DNA from: Glandiceps talaboti
Taxonomy: Eukaryota; Hemichordata; Enteropneusta; Spengelidae
Length of the DNA: 64,000 bases
Direction: 5' to 3'
NCBI RefSeq assembly: GCF_964340395.1
Contig: NC_135549.1
Location: 18,113,342-18,177,341, forward strand
Positions within the stretch are counted from its first letter, which is position 1; every line of letters starts with the position of its first letter. A program made the position numbers and the translations under genes. Under the pieces are notes generated by a model. It ran no database searches. It saw only the letters and a list, made by a program, of their open reading frames with translations, and was not told the DNA's origin. Shown one piece after another: positions 1 to 13,358 of the stretch.

Positions 1-360
1 TAGAATTAATCTACCTTCATAAAAGAAGTTAAAGGAGATCTATAAACTATTTAACTACACCGTCATTCAAGACATTTCTGAATTAAATTTGTTGGGTTGA
101 TAACCGTAAACTTTAAAGGTCTTTCATCAGAAATTGTTTTATTTTAACATTGTTCAGAAACTGGATTAATATTTTGAAAAATTGACAGGCCAGGTAGACT
201 TTTCTTTTTTGCTCGATTACTTATATTAGAATGTATTCGATTAAGTTTACAAATTAATGGATATGAATATGTGTTACCTGTATATCCATTTTTGCATTCC
301 CATACACGCATAACTTACTTTAATGAGACGCATGCACAGAGATATACTGATTACTAGCGA

Positions 361-452
361 TAAGGTGTTCCGACTCTGAGCTTCACGCTATTGCGTTTTT
401 GGTCTTTGCGTGTTGATCGCAATAGCGTGAAGTTCAGAGTCGCAACGCCTTA
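361..452. repeat. Near-perfect 35-bp inverted repeat hairpin
   Basis: The arms 361-395 and 418-452 are reverse complements at 32 of 35 positions, and two of the three differences would be G-U pairs in RNA. The loop is 22 nt. The outer edges read TAAGG and CCTTA, so a TA or TAA target duplication of a tiny palindromic MITE is possible. A pre-miRNA-like hairpin is the alternative. A CT-rich microsatellite follows at 460-540. Confidence 0.6.
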
Positions 453-540
453 CTGCCTCGCTCTCTGTCTCTGTCTCTGTGTGTGTCTCTATCTCTGTCT
501 CTCTGTCTCTCTGTCTCTCTATCTCTGTATCTCTCTCTCT

Positions 541-1277
541 CTACCTTTGAATATATAATTCATAAATGTTTTCAATATCCATTATTTTCGACTGCAAATA
601 AACAACTTTCAAGTATTAATTCGACAGGTAGTTAATGAACATTTAAAATAAGTCAGATAAGACTTAAATTACCATATGTCATCTTTTAACTTTTGCTAAA
701 TCTATTTTTATCTATAGACATATTGGTGAATATTCGCTTCGGTGTGAAAGACTTCTGCCTAAACCATCTGTTGAACAATGAAATAATGACGAGACCCGCA
801 GTTTATTACAATTATTTACAATTATTTATTCACCTTGAGCATTACTGCTCATCAGTAACGTACAAAAACCAAGTAAAATATACATGACTGTACACAGGAA
901 AATATATTTATAACAAAAACCAAATGTGAAAAATACAAATTTATTGTACTATTTTGTATTTAGAAATTCACCACAGCTTTTGAGAGAGTTCAACGGAAAA
1001 GCGCTGGGTAATTTAATTATATTCCAGGTTGCCACATTATCTTTCTTCAAATTTTAATTCTGTAGGCAGTGTTTATATGTCAATTTCAAAAAATAAATTT
1101 GAATAAGTGAGATGACATAGCATTTCGAAGTTGTAAACATCATGAAATTGGCACATCTGAATGAGAAATAAATGTTGTCATTGTTTAGTTTATAAAAAAG
1201 TGCCCTCGGTATGTGCACATATCAAAGAACAGAAACCGTGTCTAGTAAAGAATACAGATTGAAACAATCCTTTCCCG

Positions 1278-1279
<2 letters not shown>
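541..1279 (-). repeat. Inverted copy of lectin upstream region
   Basis: Read on the minus strand, this stretch matches 6779-7310, and its outer part also matches 15310-15430. Shared landmarks include the reverse complement of GACATATGGTAATTTAAGTC (near 660), the segment around TTTTGAGAGAGTTCAACGG (near 980) and GTATGTGCACATATCAAAG (near 1209). It is an inverted segmental duplicate of the DNA upstream of the lectin signal exons. No coding sequence is visible in it. Confidence 0.7.
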
Positions 1280-1308
<29 letters not shown>

Positions 1309-1328
1309 GTCTCTCTCTCTCTCTCTCT
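1279..1328 (+). repeat. CT dinucleotide microsatellite
   Basis: Interrupted (CT)n tract at the inner edge of the inverted segmental copy. Confidence 0.9.
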
Positions 1329-1452
1329 CAGTATGGAGAAGACATTTACTGTGATCTACTAGATTAATTAATATTGAACTCGTGACAACCAATTATACAG
1401 AGACATGTTTAATTTTTTAAATTTTAATTGCAAGTCATTTTTAAAAGATTGT

Positions 1453-1456
<4 letters not shown>

Positions 1457-1503
<47 letters not shown>
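1457..1503 (+). repeat. GACA tetranucleotide microsatellite
   Basis: Uninterrupted (CAGA)n tract of about 47 bp. The same motif recurs at 13329, 21126, 28793 and 43332, often beside (CA)n. Confidence 0.9.
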
Positions 1504-1504
<1 letters not shown>

Positions 1505-2132
1505 ACTTAATCTTCCCTAACGGAGTGACATCAGCTTATTACATAGATTTACTGAGTATTCTAGATCCATAGAGATGTATTTTATAAGATTACATTGAAA
1601 AACAAAAGAATAAATTACTCGAATTCATTGATCAGTCGGTAAGATATTATTGTAAAGAGTTTGCCCAACAAGATAAGGCGATGAATAATAAACGCATTAT
1701 TAGTTGGGTTTTTTCTGAATTAGAAGAATGTCATGAAAGCGGAATATTACTATATTTGGCTTGTTTTCATGGCTAATGTGTAAACTTAGTATTTTATACA
1801 ATATTGATGACTTTGAAAATATGTTCAGTATCAAGGACATGGTGCGTATAATAATTTGAGATAAGACACGTAGCAGTTGTGTATCCTGAACAACATTTAT
1901 CAAAACGCTGTTGGTAAGCAAAAGCCGCTCACATTCTAAACCAATTTGTGTTCCCCAGACCTTTCATTGACGCAATGCTTTAAAGACGTGCCATGTTATT
2001 TAAACACAATAAATCATCGTCACACCCACTAATGAAATTCCATTCAATGGAAAATCTGATTCAAAACTATTTCGACATTACAAGTTCTAATCATGATCAA
2101 TGTAAACATTGCACAACCCCCTGACCAAATTG

Positions 2133-2413
2133 AAGTAGCCATATTGATGAAGATTTGATATTTATTTTGGATTTTTATTTTATAAAACATTTTTTTTTCA
2201 TGACTTCCTACTTGATCAATCAATGTGAAACAACAATAACAAACTTTTTTTTTTTACACATTTATAAGCTTTTTGCAATGTATTGAGGTACAAACAAAGA
2301 CTTAGCATATGTTGTTTCACATTCATTTTTAATGTAGGAAGCCATGATAAAATTGGTTTATAAATTAAAAATCTTAAATAAATACCTAATCCTCATCCAT
2401 ATGGCCACTTTAA
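2133..2413. mobile_element. Fold-back MITE family A, copy 1
   Basis: An imperfect palindrome of about 280 bp. The left arm (gaagatttgatatttattttgg, shortened here to its start) is the reverse complement of the right arm, which ends in CCTCATCCATATGGCCACTT. The centre contains CTTTTTGCAATGTATTGAG. Related copies are at 35505-35854 and 40497-40854. It has no coding capacity. Confidence 0.6.
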
Positions 2414-2679
2414 GATATGCCTATATCCTTTAAATATACGTGTCTGCCACGTGAGGTAGTGTAGCTGAGATTGTGATAGTTGTGCAGCCTCTATGTTCTA
2501 TAATATTTTCAAATGTAAACCGGTGTGATTTAATATTGCCATTAAACTTAAAGAGGACATGGTCTTTATATCTGTAGATAACGTGAGTTCAGTTAGAGTA
2601 CACATAGTCTCCATCGGTCTATATACTATATCTATATACTCCATCTGTATACTAGTCCACCTATATTTATACAATGTAT

Positions 2680-3723
2680 TTTTAAATCCTTTATGATTTT
2701 TTTTCTATTCTGTCAATATTGCAATATACTCAATTTGACCAGCAGCCCCAGTAATTAGTAATTCCTAATCCCTAAGATTGTAAAAGGGGACGGACTCGAC
2801 TAGTTGCAAAGACAACTATTTTTCGTCTCCCTTTCCCAAGTTGAATACTTCATATATTGTAGAATTGTTATATATGTATATGTAAATATATATTTCTGGG
2901 AATAAAGAAGATTATATATTCAGAGGCCCAAGCCTATGGCCTTGGGCACAAATTGGTGTTGTTAGGGTTTTTCTTCTTTCTTCTTCTTCCTCCATTATTT
3001 TTGTCGCGCTAGGACTAGAAAACGGTTGCCCGTAAACCTTTCAAACTTAGGAGGCTTATTGAGGACCATAAGTACTCGTGCACCTAACCCATGAATTTCA
3101 GGCTGGTCACATGACCTGGTCGCTATATTGGATGTTGTGAAAATCTTAAAACGATTTTTTCTCAAAACTTAGGAGTCCAGTTGGTTCGAAATTTGGAACG
3201 TAGTATGCATGTCTCGTGCCCTTTCAATCTTGTCAATAAAATCGCGTGTGGTCACGTGGGGCCATTGGCCACCATATTGGATTTTCGAAAAAAAAGTGAC
3301 GTTTTTCCTTTAAAAATCTTCTTCTCTATAACGAGCTATCCATTTGTTGTGGTCGTTTGTGTCATCTAAGTGGTGCCTTTGAAGTTTGAGAAAAGCGTTG
3401 CAATCTTTTGACCTCTTTGGCGGCCATATTGGATGTTACGAAAATTTAAAAATAACAACTCCAAAAGTACTGCACTGATTGACTTGCATTTTGGCAAATA
3501 GAATCAACTACATGAATACTTTAAAGTTTGTAAACAAGTTTGTATAAAATTTCCATGCGTAGGTTCACGGCAGTAATTCTAAAACTAGCTGCGTATGTAT
3601 ACAGAGCAGATGTTTTAAGAAAGGAATTCTGCTAATTTGTTTCTGTACACTTCCGTGAGATTATGTAATCTAGTACTGTAAATTTGTTGTGATATGGGCC
3701 GGAGGCCTTAAGAAGCAATAAAC

Positions 3724-3788
<65 letters not shown>

Positions 3789-3790
3789 GG
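2680..3790 (+). repeat. Probable LINE 3' tail ending in an ATT array
   Basis: The sequence ending GGAGGCCTTAAGAAGCAATA followed by (ATT)n at 3727-3788 is typical of the 3' end of CR1/L2-like retrotransposons. A similar tail-like stretch, ending in GGGAATAAAGAAG, lies near 2900. Several phrases of the type GGCCATATTGGATTTTC recur at about 3130, 3265, 3420 and 3820, indicating an internally repetitive noncoding element. No RT frame is visible. Confidence 0.35.
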
Positions 3791-3799
3791 CAATCATTG

Positions 3800-6778
3800 A
3801 TTTAAGTAATCCAGTGGCAGCCATATTGGATTTTCCTCCAAATCATTTTTATAATGTTCTTCTCTGAAACCAGTGCATATATAACCTTACAATTTGGTGT
3901 GTAGACGGAAGACTACTCCAACCTCCATGAAGCACATCATTGCCTGCCGGGCAAACCGCTTTGGCGCCGCAAACGCTGTTTGCAGCTTTAATTATTTCTG
4001 TAATCTCCTATCAGAGTGTAGGTAAACCCTTATCGCAACTTCGTTACAGTATCGCTAAAATCTTAACCAATGTCATTCCAGTATCGCAGAAACGAGAAAT
4101 AAGCTTCGTTATATCAATCCGCAGGCAGTCCGAACAAGAGATATGACTGTTAATGAAACAACTCGGCATGATTCCGCCGTCAGGATGAGACCATCATCGC
4201 CTATAACTTATTAAATTGAAAATAGTCTAATTGAGACAGAACCTATTTCATATTTGGCCGGAGGCTGGGGTCACTACACGTAATGTCACAGTATTATTAT
4301 CAGCGACTATGTACTGTTACTCAATAAATTTCAATGACGCAATATCTTAATTCAGACTGCCCTTCTTTTGGTTGCTAACAAGAGTTTTAAAAAGCAAACA
4401 GACCTGTGGAAGGTCCTGAACGTATGGATGTCGACAATGATTTCATCTTCGGTTTCTTGGTAACTAATTGGGTGGTACTCTGCAGGGGTGCATCTTCTTT
4501 TTAGCCTGAGTAGTGTGATACCATGACGATTGGTTCGACAAACATTAAGGCTATGAGGATATTTCTTCAGATTCTAAAGTTGAACGATTGCGGTCGAGAA
4601 TTCGTGGTTTCAATAATCCAGTTCTAAATGAAAAGCAATCTCCATGCTACGTAGACGTGCATCAATTTGTCAACAGAGTTAAATGCATAACTGACTCGAT
4701 GGCAAATGTTTGTTTTTTCTGGCGAATTCATTGATAGAAGTATGAATAAGAAGATGACGATTTTATAGATGTATCAAAATGTTAATATAATATATATTTG
4801 AAACCTGCCGTGACTTGCTAACGTTAGTGTTAGATCCAAAACAACGTTGGTTAGTGATAGTACATCGAACACAAAGCAATAACATCATCGTCGTCATCTT
4901 AGGATGTGTCTTGATTGCATATTTTGATATTAAAACAACAAAAATAAGGTTTAGGAAGGTATGAAATATTTACATAATGTGGTTGAAGGTCGCGTGGTAA
5001 TATGTTAAAACAGTCACTGCAGTATAGTAACTGTTTAACTTAACAAATTTCGTCAAATCGAGAACTCGGCGGTAGACAACATCTCCTGGCATACACTGGT
5101 ATAAATACTAGTACGCAACATATTTGTTAGACTATAGTAAACCATTTCTTTTGCACTTTCCTAACTTTATTTTTTAGACCGGTGGTATTTATTTCAAATT
5201 GTAATTAATGTTGAAAGCCAGAGCCAAGCTCAGCTGAAATATCATAAATTCAACATGTAGTTGTAAACATTTCCCAGTACATATTGATTGAAGATGACTT
5301 CAGTAAAAGAAACATAAATAATGGGTTTTTTCCCCCATGAGGAGTTCATTTGTAATTCTCGCTAGTGCTGTTTATCAAATCTGTCTAGTTTAAGCAGGCA
5401 AATCTTTTAAATTATTAAGTTAAAATTACACTTTTTTTCTGTACTTACAAGAAGTCTTACGATAAATCATAATGCATCTTGTCAAAACTGGTAACATTCA
5501 ACATCTATAATACATGTTTATGTTGACCCAAATGTACTGAATGTGTTGGAGCAGTTTTTACATGTGAAACAGCCCAGTGTTATTTTTAGACATTCGTGTC
5601 TTTATATACGACATTAAACTGAACTTTAAGCATACACAGACCGAAAATGTCAATAAACGGTCGGGAAACATTGTAAACTGTGATTTTATTTTTCATTCAA
5701 ATTTGTTTAGGTTTATTCGCCCTCTTGAATTGATTGATTTGTATGGTATAGTAATGGTATGTAAAAAAATGTATAAGGTCGTACACTTTTATTACATTTT
5801 CAAAATGTACTTATACAAATCAATATAAACATAACCTTGATATAATTCTCCGTTGAGTGATTAATACTTTCAGAATAAACCAAAACATTCCTTTATAAAC
5901 AAGGAGCAGCTATATCATATTAGATTAGATCTCCAATCAGAAATTTTTAGAGCTAAAATTGGTTCATACACGGGTAACTGACACGCATGTTTTATTTAAC
6001 CCTGAATCTGACCTTTAAATTGAATCACTTCGCACGGCCATTTCGTCCTAATAGTCAATTATAACACCAGACAGTTCATTTTATGCTCAACAATACTGCG
6101 CACTGATATAAGATTAAGGACGATATAACTGTCTTTGAGACACGTATCGCGATGAAGAAGACATTAAGGTATGACATATATTCATGGTTCGTTAACCTTT
6201 AACTTTTGCAATGTGTAAATTTTAAGGTAATAAAAGTGAGTGTGTAACTTTGTGGAAGGAAATATAGTGAGTATGAGCAAAAAATGTGCAGTGGTTTACT
6301 TCAACCATTTTCTATATTATATCACGCTTGGGATTTATATCACAGCATTGCTTGATTATATTATCAACCAGTAGAATTCTCAAATCTTTCGAAATTGTGC
6401 CACAACAAATGTGACTTGAAACATATACGTATAACTTGAAGACACATTCCTCCCCATAGACAGCAGCCAACACATCTAGTATGTGCACTGGAACATACAT
6501 GTATGTAAGCATTCGAAGATTTCTTTCATTTGTTATTCAAAATACAAGTAGTGATGTGCTAAATGCATGTGTGTACTATTATATTTGATAAAGATATAAC
6601 AATAACAGGGGAGTCCCGATTAAAGAAGATATACATTTTCATGGCATCACTTACAATTCACAGTATTAATACAATAAATGCGTGTTGTCTTTCCTGTTGA
6701 GATTAAATAAAGACTATTAAAAAAAGACGTCATGCTTTTGAATGTAAACGAATTCAGTGAATAACAAATAAAATCAAC
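3800..6778. other. AT-rich intergenic stretch, nothing recognised
   Basis: Only short, unconserved frames are present. The frame at 3940-4146 has no known motif and begins with a non-ATG codon. No tRNA, repeat array or splice-supported exon was identified. Confidence 0.5.
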
Positions 6779-7540
6779 GGGAAAGGATTTTTTATGTTTC
6801 TATATTCTTTACTAGGCACGGTTTCTGTTATTTGATATGTGCACATACCGAGGGCACTTTGATAAACTAAACAATAGCAACTTTTATTTATCATTCAGAT
6901 GTTCATATTTCACGATGTTTACAGCTTTGAAATGCTATGTCTTCTCATTTATTCAAAAAAAGTTTTTTTGTGTGTGTTTTTATTAAATTGACATAATTAT
7001 AAACACTGCGTATAGAATTAAAATTTGAAGTAAGATAATGTGACAACCTGGAATATAATTAACCTACCAGCGCTTTTCCGTTGAACTCTCTCAAAAGCTG
7101 TGGTGAATTTCTAAATACAAAATAGTACAATAAATTTGTATTTTTCACATTTGGTTTTTGTTATAAACTGCGGGTTTCGTCATTATTTCATTATTCAACA
7201 GATGGTGTCGGCAGCAGATTTTCGAGTATGCGAATATTCTCCAATATGTCTTAGGGTAGATAAAAATAGATTTAGCAAAAGTGAAAAGATGACATATGGT
7301 AATTTAAGTCTGGTATGGTATGATCAGTGCTGAATATACGACGTATATATGTGCATAGTTTATACACGGATACACATTAAAACTATCCCTATATACTAGC
7401 ATCAAAATAGAAACACCGAATTCCCATCATGCATCACCACCAGAGACATTTTGCCACTCCCAAAACTTTCTCTCCATTCGACATTACTTTCACAAGAGAC
7501 TGCTTTGTAAAGAAGATAGCTCTGGTCGATTAATACAGAA

Positions 7541-7687
7541 ATGAAGATATTGATTTTAATCAAGGACGTCTACGTGCTCTTTTTCATAAACTTATTTGTA
7601 TGGGTGCTCGTCACAAACACTTCGTATGATTTCGATGATCACGTTTCAGTTGTAACACTCACCTACGTTTATTTGGGTATATTCTGA
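7541..7687 (+). pseudogene. Orphan signal-peptide-like exon of a truncated lectin duplicate
   Basis: The frame begins MKILILIKDVYV and continues with a hydrophobic core FFINLFVWVLV and TNTSYDFDDH, clearly homologous to the frames at 15825 and 16243. Flanking sequence on both sides (about 6779-8840) matches the region upstream of the intact lectin gene (14920-19040). No CTLD exon follows before the next homologous block, so this looks like a 5' fragment of a duplicated gene cut off just before its first lectin-domain exon. Confidence 0.45.
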
Positions 7688-7736
7688 TTCGAACCAAATT
7701 GAACCTCGGAAGTGGTCGTCTACGGAGTACATTTGT

Positions 7737-7880
<144 letters not shown>

Positions 7881-8595
7881 CCCCGCACTATACAGTTAAT
7901 GAATGTATATTAATTTTCCTGTGATATAGGTACGTTAAGTACATGTGTACGTGTCCTATCAGATGCTTTCAATTGTGAAACGTCTGGCACAATTTTGCCA
8001 TGTTATTAAGCATGTGAGATTTTGAGTAATTTCAATAAGTACATCCCTATAAGGACCCAAGTCTGAGTTCAGACAAGTAAACAGGGAGATCTAGACATTG
8101 ATAACAACACGAAATGTTTTTCTAGTAAATATACACTTTTTGCACTTTTTAATATACCTTCTTAACAACAATGCACATTTCAATACTGTACGCTTTCCGA
8201 TAACACTTAGGCTAAATTTATACCTTGTGGAGAATTAGATCGTCAATAGTCGTTTCACAACCAAGGTTAAAACATGGAATAATTTGCTTTGGAATGTCAT
8301 ATATGCATCAAATATGGTACAAAATACGGCTAATACTATTAAAATCACGAAACCTGTAAAAACGTCGTCTGGCTCAACACAAATCTTACCAACAGTGCTA
8401 CATTCTATCGTCTGGCTCAACAAAAATCTTACCAAGAGAAACTTGGGTGCTCTTGTGTTCTCGGTTCGAGAGTGGCTTTTACTGGACAGGTCGGTTGTGT
8501 GGAAGTTCACTACATTGTTTGGTATAGAAAGAACGACTATCTACAATGCTTATCTCATCGACAATTTTTCCGTCATTTGCTGACAACCTATTTTT

Positions 8596-8652
8596 ACCTC
8601 CCGTAAGGGAGGTAATGTTATGCTTTTGTCTGTCCGTGTATGTATGTATGTG

Positions 8653-8687
<35 letters not shown>

Positions 8688-9428
8688 GGACACGATACAT
8701 AAACAACTACAGCATCGATTCTAATGAAACTTGCTACATATCTTCCATATGCTAATCACAAGAAGTGAGTAGATTTTGGTAAACATACAATGAATATTAA
8801 TAAGTTGTTTACATAACTGTTGATTTTTAGTAATTAGGCTATATCTCAAGAATACACACTTCAAATTCAACATAATATGCTACATGCGTTAACCAAACCA
8901 AAGCACATATGTCACATATAGTTTGTTTATGTAGCATATAATTTTAATAAATCATTTGCATAATTGATGATTTGTAGTGTTTAGCTATTACTTAAGAATA
9001 TACACTTCAAACTTTGCAACATTTGGTACTTACATCAACCACAATAAACCACACATGTCCTAAAAAGCTAGTTGGTGTAGTTCGTAGTTTTAGTAAGTGA
9101 TTTTTGCATAATTAATGAAATTTGAAGTGTGCATTCTTAAGATATAGCTTAATTACTTTAAAACATTAATTATGCAAATAACTCATTAAAACTAGCAGCT
9201 ATGCCAACGGGTGTTATAGGATAAGTGTACATTGTTATGGTGGATATATGTACCAAATTATATGAACTTTAAAAACCGCAATCTTTAGATATGGCTTAAT
9301 TACCTAAATTATACAAATTACTCACTAAAACTAAATACCATGCCAACAGACTTTAAAGGACATGTGTGCTTATTATGGTTGATGTGTGTACCAAATGTTG
9401 CGGAGTGTGCATTCTTTAGATATATCTT
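8596..9428. mobile_element. Palindrome-ended repeat with octamer-bearing monomers (copy 1)
   Basis: It opens with the palindrome ACCTCCCGTAAGGGAGGT, then a (GTCT)n tract and the phrase GGACACGATACATAAACAAC. Degenerate monomers of about 150 bp follow, first in one orientation (8700-9130) and then in the other. Monomers carry TTATGCAAAT-like cores. Related copies are at 18780-19050 (5' part only) and 20236-21252. Confidence 0.5.
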
Positions 9429-9479
9429 AATGTTCTATTGTCAACAAGAATTCAGTGCTTTCTTTAATCATAGACCCTC

Positions 9480-10497
9480 CACCAACAGTTTAGTGCCGTA
9501 AACAGTTAGTCACAGCATGGATGTATTAGTGAGATCAATTACACATCCATGGTTACAGTCGGTGCCGTAAAGTGACAGCAGCTATCGGAGTCACTGTCAT
9601 TGCCGTAAACAGTCAGCCGCTATCGAAGTCACAGTCAATGCCGTAAACAGAAAGCAGCTATAGTAGTTACAGCATGGATGTATTAGTGAGAAGACAGCAG
9701 CTATCGAAGTCACAATCAGTGTCGTAAACAGACAGCAGCTATCGGAGTCACTGTCATTGCCGTGAACAGACAGCAGCTATCGAAGTCACAGTCAATGCCG
9801 TAAACAGAAAGCAGCTATAGTAGTTACAGCATGGATGTATTAGTGAGAAGACAGCAGCTATCGGAGTCACAATCAGTGTCGTAAACAGACAGCAGCTATC
9901 GAAGTCACAGTCAGTGCTGTAAACAGACAGCAGCTATCGAAGTCACAATCAGTGTCGTAAACAGACAGAAGCTATCGAAGTCACAGTCAGTGCTGTAAAC
10001 AGACAGCAGCTATCGGAGTCACATTCAGTTCTGTAAGACAACAGCAGCTATCAAAGTCACAGTCAGTGTCGTAAACAGACAGCAGCTATCGAAGTCACAG
10101 TCAGTGCTGTAAACAGACAGCAGCTATCGAAGTCACAATCAGTGTCGTAAACAGACAGAAGCTATCGAAGTCACAGTCAGTGCTGTAAACAGACAGCAGC
10201 TATCGGAGTCACATTCAGTTCTGTAAGACAACAGCAGCTATCGAAGTCACAATCAGTGTCGTAAACAGACAGAAGCTATCGAAGTCACAGTCAGTGCGTG
10301 CTGTAAACAGACATCAGCTATCGAAGTCACAGTCAGTTCTGTAAACAGACAACAGCTATCGGATTCACAATCAGTGTCGTAAACAGACAGCAGCTATCGA
10401 AGTCACAGTCAGTTCTGTAAACAGACAGCAGCTATCGAAGTCACAGTCAGTGTCGTAAACAGACAGCAGCTATCGAAGTCACAATCAGTGTTGTAAA
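9480..10497 (+). repeat. 38-bp minisatellite, array A
   Basis: About 26 tandem copies of a 38-bp unit built on GTCACAGTCAGTGCTGTAAA followed by CAGACAGCAGCTATCGAA. Units alternate between GTCGTAAA and GCTGTAAA versions, giving a higher-order pattern. The first few units carry an additional ATGGATGTATTAGTGAGA insert. The same array recurs at 25995-26745. Confidence 0.9.
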
Positions 10498-12034
10498 CAA
10501 ACTAGTCTTTTACAAGTAGTTTAGATGTACATAGATTGATGATGTCCATGCATATCTCTGTACATATATCACGAAATCTCGCGACTCGTCAACAGTGGTG
10601 AATCACACTATGCCGTAGGGGGTGTCAAATGTCTGTGGATGAAACAGTTTTTACGATATTTTTGTTCATAAATAAATATTTTTAATGTGCTGTATTTGTG
10701 GCTCTTTTTAATTGTTCATAATATCTGGTCAGTCCATACTTAGGTAATCATTTTTTTATAAATCCGTGGTGAAATTGCAATGTAAAATATGTAATGTGAA
10801 ACAAATATTTTAAAATTAATTTCTCCCACAAAAAATTAAAAACTACTGTCACAAGTAGCTGGCATATTTTGCATTGTGTTGATAACATCTATCTGGTCCA
10901 TTGCGTTGATGACATCTGGTCTTTTTTTCCCGCTACTTTACTTACAGAGAAAACTATGCCTATTTAAGCCTTTGAGACATTAGCCATTTTTTCTAAAAAT
11001 ACAACTGTATGATGTTCCGCCGTATAACCCGATCGTGAGTTGGAGAGAAATATGTAAGACCAGGGCTACCGTAGCTATAAGTCTGAATTTTGAGAATTCT
11101 TCAAATGTCAATATAATGCTAATCATGCATTTCGCTAAAACAAAAAATCATGAATTACTGTACACTTATGTATAATTGCCAATAATTGATTGTTTTTGCC
11201 TAAACTGAGTAGATATAGTTTTTTTGCAATTTTATACACAAATAAAAAATAGTTGTATCATGTGTACATGGTTTTGATGCGAAGTTGTGTATCAATCGAC
11301 CAGATCGCGGTAAAACGTCAAGCAAACTTGCTTCAGAATAGGGCGACATCATGAAATTAAAAGACAAGTTACATGTACATGTAATGAAAATTGCAAACGT
11401 GTCAGTGGTTTTCATCATTACTCGGTTTAGTAACAGGAGATACTACGTAGTAAACTGAAAAAATACCGTAATTTGTTTTACGAATGTGGCCGTAATGTTT
11501 CGATCGTGGGAAAGCACTGTCTCAAAACTGCGTATTCTAACCCATAACCATTGTTTACCACATTGGGCGAAACGACCAAACATATGGGGCGAAACGACCA
11601 AACCGCTGGGGCGAAACGACTAAGTAGGTGCGAACTGGCAATGGGGCGAACTGGTTATGGGGCGAAACGACCTGTAACCCAAACAACACAACACAGCATA
11701 GACGTTTACTAGTTTGAAGCCCGCCCCCTTGTGGCCTGAAGATGGTGTAAATAGTTCACATATCAATCACCAAGTTCAGTGTCGCTTTGTCAACAAGTGA
11801 ACGTCAACTTATTTTCCTGTACTTAAGTTTAAACCTGCACTGGCTGGGACGTTGTTTTCATCTCGCATCAACAAACATATTTCGTCGCTAAAAAGATTCA
11901 AAAGACGTGATTGTACCTGTAAATAATTAATGGTCAATTTTATCCGTAGATATAGTATATTGACAGGTTAAAATCTTGAGGGAAAGCTTGGTTTTCAATC
12001 CGTATTCATGTTAGTTCGACTTGCCTCAATGCCA

Positions 12035-12223
12035 TTATAAGGAGGCAGCTTTGTAAACATTTACAACATGACATGATATGGTAGCAGCTGCATCCATGAT
12101 GGAGACACCAAGATTTCGAACAATGTCAGACAGATGTATATTGACCACACCAATCCGTACTCTGGTAGATAACGGCACTAATTTCATGGTCCGTACCGTA
12201 AAATATAAATGTATTACATTCAA
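12035..12223 (-). pseudogene. LINE reverse transcriptase fragment
   Basis: The minus strand encodes IHLSDIVRNLGVSIMDAA, the same post-catalytic RT segment as in the longer remnant at 30302-31290. Flanking sequence is also shared with that locus, so this is a deleted duplicate and not an independent insertion. Confidence 0.6.
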
Positions 12224-12619
12224 TTTACCCTGTTATATATACAGCTACATTCACAAGTTCACACATAGACCATTCAATAGCCCGTTTCATATTAGTGTTC
12301 ACTAGCTCTGTTTGATATCACCATGCAGAAACCAATGAGAAACTGCACATTCTACATGACTGTACGCTTACCACAGCTTGTCTTAAAAACAAATACAGCC
12401 AGATGCAAACTGAATGCCTCTCGTAGAAGAATACAAAGGTCAAAGGTACCATAGCGAAAATGTCCGTGACATTCGGACACACACAAAAACGACTGGCGCA
12501 TTCCGTTTTCTACACAGGGAATGGTGTCATGCAAGGCCAACATTCACTGGTTTCGAAGTCACTAAAGTAGGAATCCAAAGACAAGCTACGGTCACGGAAT
12601 TTGATTTATAGCAGGGGAG

Positions 12620-13327
12620 CTGGGGAGAAAATATTTTGGTCAAAACATAACTTCGCAGCAGCACCCCCCCCCTCGCACTCTCAAAAGCTTCCATGACCCC
12701 CCCCCCCCGAAATGAATTCGATAATTATCGTTGCCCCCCCCCCCCGGCTACATATATTTTAAAGTGTGTAGTTATACAGGGCCCGGCCCACCACCATCAC
12801 CACTACTTCCTGCATTCTAGAGAATGGTGTACAATTGTATGGTACACTGCATTAAAATAAGTGGCAATCGACTTCAGCGTCCATAGATAACAATGAGAGA
12901 TTTCTTGACAAACAGCTGTTGGCTTAGCAAGTAAAAGGTCTCACATTGGATTGTAACCTGTACTTGGAGATACTTAGAAAGTAGAGTTTTATCTTTCAAT
13001 CTTGAGTTTGGGCTGACGCAGCATACCCAATGATGGCTAGTGGAACACATTTTTGGAATATTAGGACATTTAGGAAGCCGATTCAGTGTCATACCATACA
13101 CATGATCGAAAGTCATAGATGTACTTGAAAATTGTAATACCCTAATTTTATTCTGAATACATTATTATACAACTGCATTGGTTATATTTATACACGTTAC
13201 CTATAAACAGATATTTCGACAGACACACATTCATTTGGCTATTGACTGCCTCATAATTACTAGGGAAATGGATGGTAGGTTATTGAATCGAACAATTTTG
13301 CAAACGTGCAAGGTAAAGACTGCTCTA

Positions 13328-13358
<31 letters not shown>

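Larger units (their letters stand above)
9429..12400 (+). repeat. Segmental duplication, copy 1 (partner at 25957-31660)
   Basis: Order of shared blocks: TTCTATTGTCAACAAGAATTC, the 38-bp minisatellite, a 600-bp unique tail, the CTAATCATGCATTTCGCT segment, CGTTTACTAGTTTGAAGCCC, the CTTGCCTCAATGCC segment, a LINE RT scrap, and a final stretch near CTAGCTCTGTTTGATATCAC. Relative to the partner, this copy lacks the 1.35-kb transposon and about 790 bp of LINE sequence. Confidence 0.75.

Noticed and set aside
9480-10497. Possible CRISPR-like array because of regular 38-bp spacing.
   Set aside because: Units abut with no unique spacers and lie in an animal genome; it is a minisatellite.
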